From assembly GCF_963662255.1 (NCBI RefSeq), contig NC_085047.1, positions 13,508,347 to 13,572,346 of the forward strand: 64,000 bases of DNA, read 5' to 3'. Of the stretch, positions 39,001 to 50,110 are shown piece after piece. Every line of letters begins with the position of its first letter. Position 1 is the stretch's first letter. This stretch comes from Cinclus cinclus (lineage: Eukaryota; Chordata; Aves; Passeriformes; Cinclidae). The position numbers were made by a program, and so were the translations under genes. The notes under the pieces were generated by a model, which saw nothing but the letters and a program-made list of their open reading frames with translations, did not search any database and was not told the DNA's origin.

Positions 39001-40584
39001 AAGAAAGCAAATACTTGTTTTAAAAAGTCACGAAACACACACCTGTACACCACTTATAGCAAACTAATGTGTTTCAGTAAATAAAAATATTTTTATGCTA
39101 TTATTTTATTTGTTTAGTAGGAACCTGCATTTTCATTTGTGAGTGAAAAAAATAGACTCTCACTTTGATTCAAGAGCTGTTTTTTGTTTTAAGAGCAATG
39201 CTGTCATTGCAATATTGTAATTTTTTTCCAACTTCCTTTGAAAAATATAATGCAAATCATATCTTTCTACTTTTTGAAAACTTCCTGGTAAACTACAGAG
39301 GACTCCCTGTTATTTTGGTTTTCTACCTAAACAGATAGTAGTTCTCTTAATGTGGCTCTTTCCAATCTCTGAGCAAGGACAGTAAACTTGATAGAAAGTT
39401 GCTTACTGCTGTATACCTATGGCCTGAGCTAGTAGCTGAAAATTGCTCTCTTAGGTTGTATAAAAGCAAGTACTTAAATATGCCACATCGTGCCTGATAA
39501 AGAAATAGATGATTTTTTTTTTTTGGTGAATATGTCTATATCCTATGAATCTGTTAACCTGTTTAGTAAATTCTGAGAACTGTATCCTTTGAAGGAATCT
39601 ATTGAGGGTGTACTGTGAGCTCAGAGTCCCTTTGTAGGCAAATGGAGGCCTGCTGTAACAGGAGATGGGATCCTTTCATTTCTGTGTGAAAATATCCGTA
39701 TGTTAAACTTACTCATATAAAAGAAATTTTCAGCATAAGTACTTTAGCTATGAGTTTTCAAACTGATGTTATTTGAAAGACTTCTGTATCTGGCCTTTAG
39801 TGGTTAACTAGATGGTTCTCTTAAAAATAATTTTAAAGTGTAAAAAAAGTCACCAGGGAAAAAACCCCAAAGTCTAATCAACTCTGACCTGAAGAAGCAC
39901 AGTAATGAAGATTTTTCTGAAACTAAGAAAACCAAGAAATGATTAAGAGGCAATATCTAGGGTTCTGGGCTTCAGAGATGTTGAGAGGTTTTTCTTACTC
40001 TTATATGCACTGCTGAGCATCTGCTCTGCACACAGGCTGAAGATGGTGCATGCTCATTGATGCTGGTGCTTACACTGCAATGTCACTTGCGGTATTGGTA
40101 ATTGAGCAGTATTGATTATTGTGATGGTATGACAAGCTCAGGAAAAAATTACTACACAGTAAATTACTTCAAAAATTTTGAAAAAAATTCAAAAAAATAC
40201 TTCACCAGTTTACAGATCAAGTAAAACCAGTATCTGTCCACTTTACAAAGAGGCAGGAATTCTTAAACCTGCTATTTCAACTCTTATTTTTCGTTAAATG
40301 TTTTTATTTCTTCTAATTTAGTAACTTGGATGTCTGACCTTCAGGTGCAACATATAATCCTTTAATATTTGACTAGTAATGCTTTCTCTGGCACAAGAAG
40401 TAGACTAGAAGACAGAGAGTGGTAACTAAATGAAATCCATGTTTTTAAAATAACTTCCTAATTTTGCCTTCAGAATAAAAAACCCCAGTAATTTGGAAAA
40501 AGAGGTAATGGTATCTGTCTCAAATTCTTCCTACTCCTACCACCACCTCATAATTTTATTTAAGAGTATTATTATCTTTTTTCA
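36046..40584. other. Unique A+T-rich sequence
   Basis: No gene or known repeat family. A short GATGGATA run lies at about 37650-37672. The 38.09-38.25 kb part is rich in homeodomain-type ATTA/TAAT strings but is otherwise unassigned. Confidence 0.5.
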
Positions 40585-42350
40585 GGAAGGAAATCTTGTA
40601 GGCTCAGGAAATTCCCATGTGCCAAAAGCTGAGCCAGATGCACAGAGAGCTTTGGCTGGAACTCAACAGAAAAAAATGTTAAGACCTCTGGAATAAGGGC
40701 CAGGCAACTCAGGAGTCCTGCAATGAAATCAGGAGAGTATGCAGGGAAGAGCACAGACCAAAGAGCCAAAGCTCAAGTAAAACTTAATTTGGCTACTTCC
40801 GTAAAATGCAGTTTAAAAAGCATCAACCACGAAGAGAGGGTTAGGGACAATCTCCATATTTTATCGGACACAGGGGAAACATAGTGAAGAAAGATGATAA
40901 GTGCTGAGATTTTCAACATCCTCTTTATCTCAGCCTTTAATCGTAAAACTGATTATCCCCTGAGTACCCTGCCCCAGGAGCTGGAAGACAGATAAGGGGA
41001 GAAGAATGAAGCCCTGAAATCCAAGGGGAAAAGGTCAGTGACCCGATACACTACTCAGAGACACACAAGCCTCAGGGGTTGGGTGGGATCCCACCAAGGG
41101 TTCTGAGGGAGCTGGCAGAAGAACTCACTGAGCCACCTTCAATCATCTACCAGCAGTCCTGGCTAACCAGGGTGGTCCCAGAAGATGAGGTAGTAAATGG
41201 CAAGCCCATCTTGAAGAGCTGGAAAGAAGTTATGGGGAATTGTCAGCCTGACCTCAGTGCTGGGGAAGGTCATGGAGCAGATCATCTTGTGTGCAGTCAC
41301 AGCATGTGCAGGACAACCAGCAGATCAGACCCAGCCAGCACCATTTGTGACTCAGAGAGTGGTGGCGAAGGGAGATAATCCATCCAGTTGGCTGCTGGTC
41401 ACAAGTGGTGCCCCTCGGGCTCAATATTGGGGGAAACCCTGTTTCACCTCTTTATCAGTAATTTGGATGAGGGAATTGAGTGTACCCTCAATCGATGACA
41501 CCAAGTTCAGTGGGCGTGTTGATCTGCTGGAGGTCAGGAAGGGTCTGCAGAGGTAACAGGACAGTCTGGACTGACTGTCTGAGGACAGCGGACTGTGTTT
41601 CAACAAAGCCACATATGGGCTCCTGCATTTGAGTCAGGACAACAACAATAACAACCCAAAAACCCCAGGCAGTGCTGTGGGCTGGGGACAAAATGGCTGC
41701 AAAGCTGTCCTGGAGAAAAAGACCTGGGGTGATGGTCATCAACAGCTGAACATGAGCCCTGGTGGCCAAGAAGACTATCTGCATTGTGGTTTGCCAGACT
41801 GGGCAGCAACCATTCCCCTGCACTGGGCACCGATGAGGCTGCACATCAAATCCTATGATAAGCTTTGGGATAGAAAGACATTGCTGGAACCCATCCACAG
41901 AAGCTCAATGGAACTGGGGAAGGGTCTGGAGCACAAGTCTGATGAAAAATAGCTGAGGGACATGAGGGTGTTTAGTCTGGAGGAAAGGAGATTCAGGAGG
42001 GACCTTAATGATATCTTACAACTCCCTGGAAGGAGGGTGTAGCCTGGTGGGGTTCACTGTCCCCTCCCTGGTTAGGAGTACAAAGATGAGTAAAAAAATG
42101 GCTTCCGCTTGCCCCAGGGGAGGTTTAGATGGGATATTAGAAAGCATTTCTTCACCAGAAGAGTTACCATGTATTAGAACTGCCCAGGGATGTGATGGAG
42201 TCCTCATTTCTGGAGGGAATTACAAGAACTGTAGATGTTACACTTAAGAACATGTTTTAGTGGTGGACATGGCTGTGCTGGGTTAATGACTGTACCCTTA
42301 ATGATTTTAAGGGTCTTTCCAAATGAAATTATTTTGTGATTCTATGAATT
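40585..42350 (+). mobile_element. Longest CR1 copy in the window, internally deleted
   Basis: Sense CR1 homology starts near GGAAATCTTGTAGGCTCAGG, upstream of the reverse transcriptase. It continues through CAGCAGTCCTGGCTAACCAG, GGGGAAGGTCATGGAGCAG and CCTCTTTATCAGTAATTTGG to the tail TTTTGTGATTCTATGAATT. Near 41342 the text jumps from the CAGCCAGCA segment to GAGAGTGGTGGCGAAGG, so a few hundred bases of the central reverse transcriptase are missing compared with the family. The catalytic box is also damaged: SIDDTKF is left where the family has a FADD-type motif. Many frameshifts; an old, dead copy. Confidence 0.95.
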
Positions 42351-44275
42351 TACTATATAAAATTGAGCACAAAGGAACTAATAAGAAATATTCAAAAGTG
42401 TAGAGAATGCTTTATTTCACATTAGGGAGAAATAGTTGATAGCGCATTAATTGTTTAAATTGTTTTGCCTTCTTTTTTTAAGAAAAATCCTTAAAAAAAT
42501 CATAGAAAGGTTTATCTAAAAATTGTGAAACTACAGTGTTCCTTAGATAGGCTTAAAATGTAAATGTACGGGGAAGTATTTCTGAGCATTTTTAAGTATA
42601 TCCAGTACCAATTTTGATTACCAATAATGACTGTGCCTTGTGAAGAACTGAATGCTTTCACACTGAGATTCACTAGGCTTATAAATAATGTGTTTGGTAT
42701 TATCAAAGCAGTTATTGCCATTAAAAATATAAGAAATCAGGACATCTTAAGTTCCATTTAAACTAATAAATAATTACAGCTTAAAAAAAAGACCTATAGA
42801 CCTATTTTATGCAAATATGGATTAATGAATTTATTTGTACTTATGTTACTTACCCAAGTTACATGACTACAAACTTTAACAGTTTAGAGAAGTGAAGTTT
42901 TGAAGAAGTGGATGTTTTGATTGAAATAACAAAGAAATAACAAAAGCAATTAAAATAATTTGAAGCATAGTGACAGAAAAAGAAGTTTTGCCTCTTCGAC
43001 ATGGAAGTAATTCCAATTTCTCTACTTGGAAGAAAAAGAAAAGGAACGTGCAGTAATTATCCTGTCTGTGCAAAATAGATTTCACATGTAGAGAAACAAA
43101 AATGATGAAATGGTGTCTTCGGAGATTAATTTTTATTTGTCTTGTGAATATTGAAATGAAAGTTTATATATTTGGGTCAAATCTGTTTATAAGCTTCATT
43201 TTGTCCCACATAGCACAAACCATTCTAAATTAAGACTTGAGAACTTTGTGTGATTCTTTATGCTGTAACTATTTAGAAAACCTCAGTGTATAAGATTGAG
43301 ACTCCACAACATGGTTACTAGAGCTATCTTAACTTATTTCCCTTATCAGTTATGTCCCCAGAGACAGAAGCCTGAAATTGCTACTTTCAAACTGTATTCC
43401 ATTCTTGGCTTGTTATCTTCACTGCTGCCCCAAAATGAGGATGTCCCCTGCTCTAGCCTCATTTGTGAAAGAAAACATAAGTAGGACATCTTGCTAAAAT
43501 GACAGAACTGAATTGGATTGATATTTAGAATATATAAATAGAAAAATAATTTTCTCCTTCTTTCAGGATACCACAGATCATGGTCTTCAAAATGCTGAGG
43601 CGATTTGTCTGATAATGTTAAATGAACCCTATTAAATGAGACTAATTATTTCTTGCCTGAAACAAAAGCAGACCAATAAATTGCAGTGCCACTTCTGTCA
43701 TTTGGCCTTATTCCCAAATGCCATATTTCCCCCTGTGCATTTTTTTTTTTTGTGAATAGGCAGACGATATTTTAGTTTATGATCTGTTGGTACTTTTACT
43801 TGCTGAGATATGATGGCAGGCAGAATTTAAATATCTCCAGAACTGACTGAAATCTTAGCAGTGCGGTGACAGAACTTAGTTTTCCTAACCTCAGTGGTAC
43901 AGAGATCTAACACCTTCCTTCTAAACGTGGAGGAGAGACATGGGCAGACTAAGCTGTCTCAGTGATGTGTTGGAGATTCAGGGTATGCAACAGCAGAGAA
44001 CAGCACCCACCTTCACTGCCATCAATAACCACTAGCACGGCACATCCTACACACTGCTCACAGGCAGATGGAAAGGGGGGTGGGGATATGTTTGTCTGTA
44101 GTGATTCAAGAATTACTCTTGAAACTCTTATCTGGAAAAAAAAATTAAGAACAATCTTAGTGTGGAGGCAAAGGAAGATCTGGGAACAACCATTTCTAAG
44201 AAGGTCAATTACTTTCTGAATTAAATTTACATGTGTTTTTATACAGTAGTCTTTCATCTTGTATTCTTTTATCAG

Positions 44276-44354
44276 GAAAGCATCATCCAAATAATTGTGG
44301 TAAGTGGCGTAATCGGGTTGAAAATGTTGCAGCTGGAAATCCAAGAAATATCTG
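44276..44354 (+). other. Exon-like block
   Basis: The acceptor TTGTATTCTTTTATCAG is strong. Two donors follow: GTG/GTAAGT after 24 bases (a possible microexon, ESIIQIIV) and CTG/GTGAGA after 79 bases, with the frame open throughout (LKMLQLEIQEIS). The 79-base form ends in a phase compatible with the block at 45682. No family recognised. Confidence 0.18.
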
Positions 44355-45280
44355 GTGAGAAACCTCCAGAGTATGTCTGTCTGACTGGCCAAAAATTTTG
44401 GATTGCTTTACACATATATAAATTTAGATTTGCATGTATAAAACAACAGTAACAAAAAGGTACTAGCAACATCCTAAACTAAGACAATGAAAAAGCCCTG
44501 GTAGCAAAAAGGTTTGAAATGGCATTTCATAAGCATCTTTCTGTGAGACAAGGGAAGTCTAGTTAAATTCAAACTCTAGGATTAAGCTGTGTTCTTGCCT
44601 CAAATGAAAGAGCATGATTGTACTCGGGTGGGGTGAGAGAATTTTGATGCTCTTGCAATTCTTTGACATATGTTGCAGTCTAGCACAACCAGTCATCATA
44701 CCAAAAATGATTATGTCCTACAGCATGAATGCCAACGCTATTAACGTTGTCAGAAAGACAGACGCTGTCTTGAGAACATTTAACTGCTCAGAGGATTGTG
44801 TTTTTCAGCAGACCAGGGAAATATGTGTTTAAACACTAGCAACTTCTTTGATTATAGGAAAGGTCTTGTTACTTGTGAATACCTAAGGATTCATTTCAAC
44901 CACCATCCTTGAAAGTCAGATTTCAACCCCAAGCAATTTGTACTTGCAATGAGAGCCTTCGCACACAAGATAATTAATCACAAGTATGACAGAGGTGATG
45001 AAAGATTGTTGTTTTTTTCTTTGTTATAATTTTAGCTGTATACGTAAATTCTCTGGTTTTTACAGAAGAATAATGTTTGTTAACTATTAAAATGAAACAG
45101 CGTAAGCATTAATCAAAATCCCTAAATCAAAAAGTGTTAACCTCCTTGATTCCTATAGGTAATTGCCACAAAATTAATAATACAATTAATTGTTGGACAA
45201 GCAGTTTAAATCCCTAAATTTAAAAAATGGACAGTGGCAAGGGTTTTTCAGATTAGGAACACAACAATCTGCTAATGTGG

Positions 45281-45333
45281 CTCATTAATGAGTGGTCATG
45301 TGAATGGTGTAGTAGTGATCATGCAATTGCATG
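45281..45333. promoter_or_regulatory. Palindrome cluster, possible enhancer core
   Basis: CTCATTAATGAG (45281-45292) is a perfect 12-bp palindrome around a homeodomain-type ATTAAT core. CATGCAATTGCATG (45320-45333) is a perfect 14-bp palindrome made of two ATGCAAT half sites, as used by POU- or C/EBP-type factors. Upstream, TTAATAATACAATTAATTG (about 45174-45192) adds more ATTA sites. The role is inferred from motif density only. Confidence 0.35.
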
Positions 45334-45681
45334 GTTACAGCCTTTCTTCTTCCAGGAGTTATTTAGACGTTTTCATCAAAACTAAATCTTTTGTTTGGTT
45401 CAATGCCTTTCTTCAATTCATAAAGTTATAAAAATACAAAAACACTCTTATACTTTTTGGTGTCCATCAGAAATCTATACCATGATGCCAAAAAGATGCA
45501 GAATTTATTGGCATGTAACTGAATTGAACTCAAACTTTTTCTCAGTGTTTTGTGTCATAGCTCATTAAGCCATTCCTTAATTTTCTGCTGACCTGAGAGA
45601 AAATGTAAAACAGTATATTTATTCCTCAAAACTGATTAATCTCATCTTGAGAAGGGAATTTTGCCTTCGTTTCTTTCCAAG

Positions 45682-45868
45682 TGATTTCTCGGGGCAGAAG
45701 ATATTTTGGGCTGACTATTGGTTTGCATTGCTATTGCACTTCCTTGAGACAGTTATCTCAGGGAGAAGACACCTCCAGCCTGTTGCCGCAACATTTCCTG
45801 AAACAGCAGGAGTTTTGTAGACAGCACCTAGAACTGTGTATTTGCCTTTATCAATGTTTCTTCACAAG
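45682..45868 (+). other. Exon-like block, 187 bases
   Basis: The acceptor CCTTCGTTTCTTTCCAAG and the donor ACAAG/GTAAGAG are both strong. One frame is open for the whole block (LSQGEDTSSLLPQHFLKQQE). Its start phase fits the 79-base block at 44276, and its end phase fits the block at 56001. The peptide matches nothing I know; it could be a non-coding RNA exon. Confidence 0.22.
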
Positions 45869-45903
45869 GTAAGAGTGTCAATGTTTTTGTGTTTCTATAC
45901 AGA

Positions 45904-45936
45904 TACACACACACAGATAAATGTATGTATGTATGT
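45904..45936. repeat. (AC)n and (ATGT)n microsatellites
   Basis: About six AC units followed after a few bases by four ATGT units. Confidence 0.85.
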
Positions 45937-46167
45937 GTTTCCTAACCATGGCTAATTGCACATATAGATGTAGCTGAATAAAATCTGCATATGTATAATC
46001 ATATGTATATGATGATTGGCCAGTGTATAGGTGCACACAGATATGTGCGATTAGCTATCCAAATGTTTCAATAACAAATCAGATCCATCTGGGAAAGGAA
46101 TGGTTATACATTCTCTTTATGAACTATGAATTTTAAGAGCTTTAATAACTTTAAGTGGAGAAAAAAA

Positions 46168-46219
46168 TTATATATATATATACATATATACATATAAACA
46201 TATATATATATATATATAG
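46168..46219. repeat. (TA)n microsatellite, interrupted
   Basis: TA runs with TACATATATACATATAAACA interruptions. Confidence 0.95.
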
Positions 46220-46534
46220 TATAACATAAATGCCAAGCATGAACAACACTCCTGGTTTTCAGACAAATATGCAGCACAGTTGTAAAGATGGGTGGCAGCT
46301 GTGCAAAAGGGTTCCAAAGGCTACGTAACTTCTTTCTCTGTAGAGGTGTGATGATTGCAAAATTTAAACTGTATTCTAGGATAGTTAAGTTGGGATTGGT
46401 GCTGATACACCTTAAAGATATTTGTCTCATTCTTCCAGGAAGTTCTTCATAATTGTCAGGTCAACTTGAAATGTTCTCCTCAGTTGGCTGATTATTCTTA
46501 CATTACTCATTTATCTCTTTTCTCTCCTGGCCTA

Positions 46535-46725
46535 AACTTCTGCCACCGATGGCAACAAGGGGATGTGTGGGCTGCTCTGGCCCTAAGTGAGGCTGAGCCA
46601 GGTTCTCCAGGTGGCCCATGGTCCACTGCCCAGAATGTCTGAGCTCCAGCCCCGGGAGGACCACTGGGGAAAGGGCTGAGAGACCCTGCCAGCCCTGGCC
46701 AAACAAACAGCACCCAGGAATATCT
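46535..46725. other. GC-raised islet of unknown origin
   Basis: A sharply bounded block, rich in CCAGG and CTGGCC words, between A+T-rich flanks. On the minus strand it begins TGTTTGGCCAGGGCTGG. It could be an old LTR piece inserted in minus orientation, but I found no TG...CA pair with a target duplication. Open frames on the minus strand carry no motif. Confidence 0.3.
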
Positions 46726-49539
46726 CACTTTCTGGGTAGGATATATGAAATTTAAAATAATCAGGGCTTGTGTTTTCATCAGGATGTTTTCATTAGAGGT
46801 AAAGCAGTGAGGACATTGTGGCAGGCACAATCACAGGTGCTGAGTGCTTTTTCCTTAAAGCACACCTTTGAATAATTTTATATATTTTTCTTGCACATAA
46901 ATTTTCCCTTATAAATAAATAGACTCATAAAATTTAACTTATAAAAATAACTTTAGTAAATATCACTTTTAAGGGAGTGTATTCAAGATAACTGAGAAAA
47001 CCTAAAAAAGTAAAATTCTCTGCTATATTAAGTTGATCCTTTATAATATTGTTGTGCATAATCTAAGATAACATTAAAATGCTTTAATTTTAATGTATTT
47101 AAAATTGTTTTTCTAAGGTCACATTTTGGCATGCAAAATCTGCAATTCAAAAACATTAAGTTCATTATTTCAGAAATTATAATATATTAATTTCCCAAGA
47201 TTATTCTTTTTTTTTTTTTTTTGCTAGTAGGGACAGTTAAATATAATGCTGCTGACATGATATGTGCAGTAATGTAGTCAGTAGACGGGCTGATGATTTT
47301 CAGTTTTACTGCATTTTCCTTCTCCAGTCATCCCATTTCAGGGAACTAACTTATAGAAGTTTCACTGGAAAAAAAATAAAAGTTTTCACTACAGGTTGTT
47401 GGGAACTGGAAATTAGCTACAAATACACCACTCATTAAAGGAAATCCTCTGGAAATTAGAAGATATTATTTTTTCCCTTGAATTTTTTTGAACGCCACAA
47501 AAATATAAATTATTTACATTGCCTTCAAACCCTAACAGATATGGAACAATTTAATTTGTGTTAAATGCTTTGCCAAAAATATTATTTGAAATTTTAAAAT
47601 AAAATTATTTTTATAGTTATTTTGGTTGTGCATCAGACTATTCAGTTAGTAATTTCTAGATTGTAGGCCATAGATTTTTATGTGTAGAAAATTTGCACTT
47701 TTTAAGGAGAGAGTGCAGCTCCTGAACATAGTTTTTCTTTTTTGTATGTGTGTGTCATTCACCTAAAGAAAGTTGAATGATAACATGTTTATATGTTCAA
47801 ATGAGGAAGGTGTGCTTAAATTTGGGACTTCAGAATGACAGCAGATTGAGGATTCATTGTGGAATTAGTGCTTTATTGACTTTTTTCCTGTGACCTTGAT
47901 TCTTCAGCCATTAAAGCAGCATCTGGATTTGTGATATGGGTTTATGAATACCCAAATAATTATCACTTAATTGCTTGAAAGGGTATTTCAGTTGTACCTC
48001 ATGTGCAAACCTCTGCATGTGTGAAACATGCTCCTTTTTTGAACAGAAGCACTATGTAACTTAACTGTAACAACAAAATGAGCCTTAATTGATGTTAGCA
48101 TCTCCAGAAAACAGATGTCAGCCAGCAGGTATGAAAGAAGTAATAATCTCCCTTGGTCATTCCGCGTTTGATACAGACAGGTGAGTCTAAAGACAAGCAT
48201 TATAAAGTGCAGTATATTAAGAGGAAGTTGATATATCCCTTAAAAAATCATAAGATGAGTGAACTTGATCGTCATCATCTTATTGTCACTACTGACCATA
48301 AATTGGCTTTGTCAAACAGTAAAACTTGATCTGTACTCCCTTCAGGATTGCAGAGACTGACTGGCAATAATATTTTTCCTCCAGTGCATTCACCAGAAAA
48401 GAAGGGTTCTTGGATTAATTGTCTGCAGACGAGAAATGAACCTTCCATGCTGGTGCAGATTTTCAAAACAGGCCTCAATACTCCACTTGCCAGTTTCTCA
48501 TCTTAGATGTAAGAAAACTTTAAAAAAATTGGTGTCTTTTTGGATATTTGATTTTTTTGTTAAATGTACTCTGAGTATCCCAATATGCAGTATTTGGTAC
48601 AATTTAGATTTTTTTAGATATATTTGATTTAAATGTATAAATAGCATTAAAATTATTTTATGTATATTTAGGTTCTTCAAATATATTTTATTTTCCTAAA
48701 GAATTGAATATTATTATTTCTGTATGATGCAACTTTGAAAACGCCTTTTTTACTCAGCTTTTTTCAAGTGGTTCAGATTATGACATAAAGTCTGGTTGAA
48801 GTGATCCAGATATCATAGCCTAATTATTAGACTAATGCATAGGCATTCATTTTCAAAATATAATATAATGAAGATTAATTTGATGTAAATGGCTTTTTTA
48901 TGCATTTTTGGATCTTCATTTTTATCCCTAATTCTGGAATGTCTATTACCTCCCTTTGTATATTAACAATAATATTTGGAAAGATAAATACTCTTCTGAG
49001 GTAAGATTATTTAATGTGGGAATGTAGGTAAAGAATTTAAGGCACTTTACAGAATGTTTATTCCCAACCATACCGTTACCATAGTTCCAGTAGCAAATAA
49101 CCATGATACAAAATCTTTACTATAAATGTTGTATGATATTCAACTTCTGCAGAGAAATAGAAGCACTCCACCTTCTTTTCTGAAGGTGTGAACACATTCT
49201 CTGCCATTTCAAAGCAGTTTTCTCTAGATCTCCTCCTGTTTTATCATCTGCCAAACTTGAAAGATTTGGTCTTCATTTTTTTCCCTGCGCTTGAGTTACT
49301 GAAGTTATTACTGAGGCTTCATACCTGATGTCTTTCTAATGATGCAGTGACAGTCACAGTGTGTGTGAGTTTTCCTAGGATAAGTTTTCCTCAGTACTCT
49401 GGGTGGCAGGTCTTATTTTCATTATTTGACCATTCCCCCTTTTGCAGCATGCGAGAAACCAATTTAATATTTGTTTAATCCTCTACATATGTTATAAATC
49501 CATTTGGTGACATGGGGTGAGAGATTACTCTTTAGGAGC

Positions 49540-50110
49540 TGTACACGTGCAGCAAGCTTTAACAAAGGCCACACTCAGGAGGCAGCTTGGAGAAAACAGG
49601 GGCTCTGATCCCAGGGAGACAGCCTGACAGTTGACTGGGGGAGAAACTTCCACAACTGGCCTGCTAGTGACCCATCTTGGATGCAGGCAGGCTCCAAAAC
49701 CTGGAAAAATTTTACCCATTTGACCAATGGTCTTAAAAGGGCTGAGTTATGGGAAGAGTCGTAGCACATAAACACAGTCAACTGTGCCATAATTTTTTCC
49801 CTGTTGTTTCTGGTTTCTTGGTGAGGAGATAGTGCCTAAAGGGTTCAACTCCCTGCAGAATTGCCTCTTCCCTGCCTGCTTCCCCCACCATCCCTGTCTA
49901 CTTGTTTCACCAAGCAGCCTGTCACCACAGCAATTTCCAATGACAAGAGGAGCCCACAGAAACCCGCTGCCACCCTCCAGCATGACTCCACCTCTTCTAG
50001 CTACTCTTCCAGTTTTTTTGTTCAAACATGAAAGGTTTACTCTTGGTGTGGTCAACCTGGTGTAAAATCTGTGTTTTTCATGTTCTAAAATCCCTGGGAA
50101 AGGCATGTGC
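49540..50110. other. GC-raised islet of unknown origin
   Basis: Less A+T-rich than its surroundings, with several CCCTGCC, CCACC and CAGCC words and an open 122-codon minus-strand frame that lacks motifs. An old LTR or exonised repeat is possible; I could not place its ends. Confidence 0.3.

Noticed and set aside
41079..41952. Open frames of about 100 codons with reverse-transcriptase wording
   Set aside because: They are frameshifted shreds of the old CR1 copy, not a working gene.
43567..43630. Strong acceptor (CTCCTTCTTTCAG) leading into a 22-codon frame
   Set aside because: The frame ends at a stop with no donor and no nearby polyadenylation signal. It could be a terminal exon, but the support is too thin.
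43949..44392. 147-codon open frame on the minus strand
   Set aside because: No recognisable domain, random-looking composition, no start context or splice support, and it overlaps exon-like signals on the other strand. Such lengths occur by chance in 64 kb.
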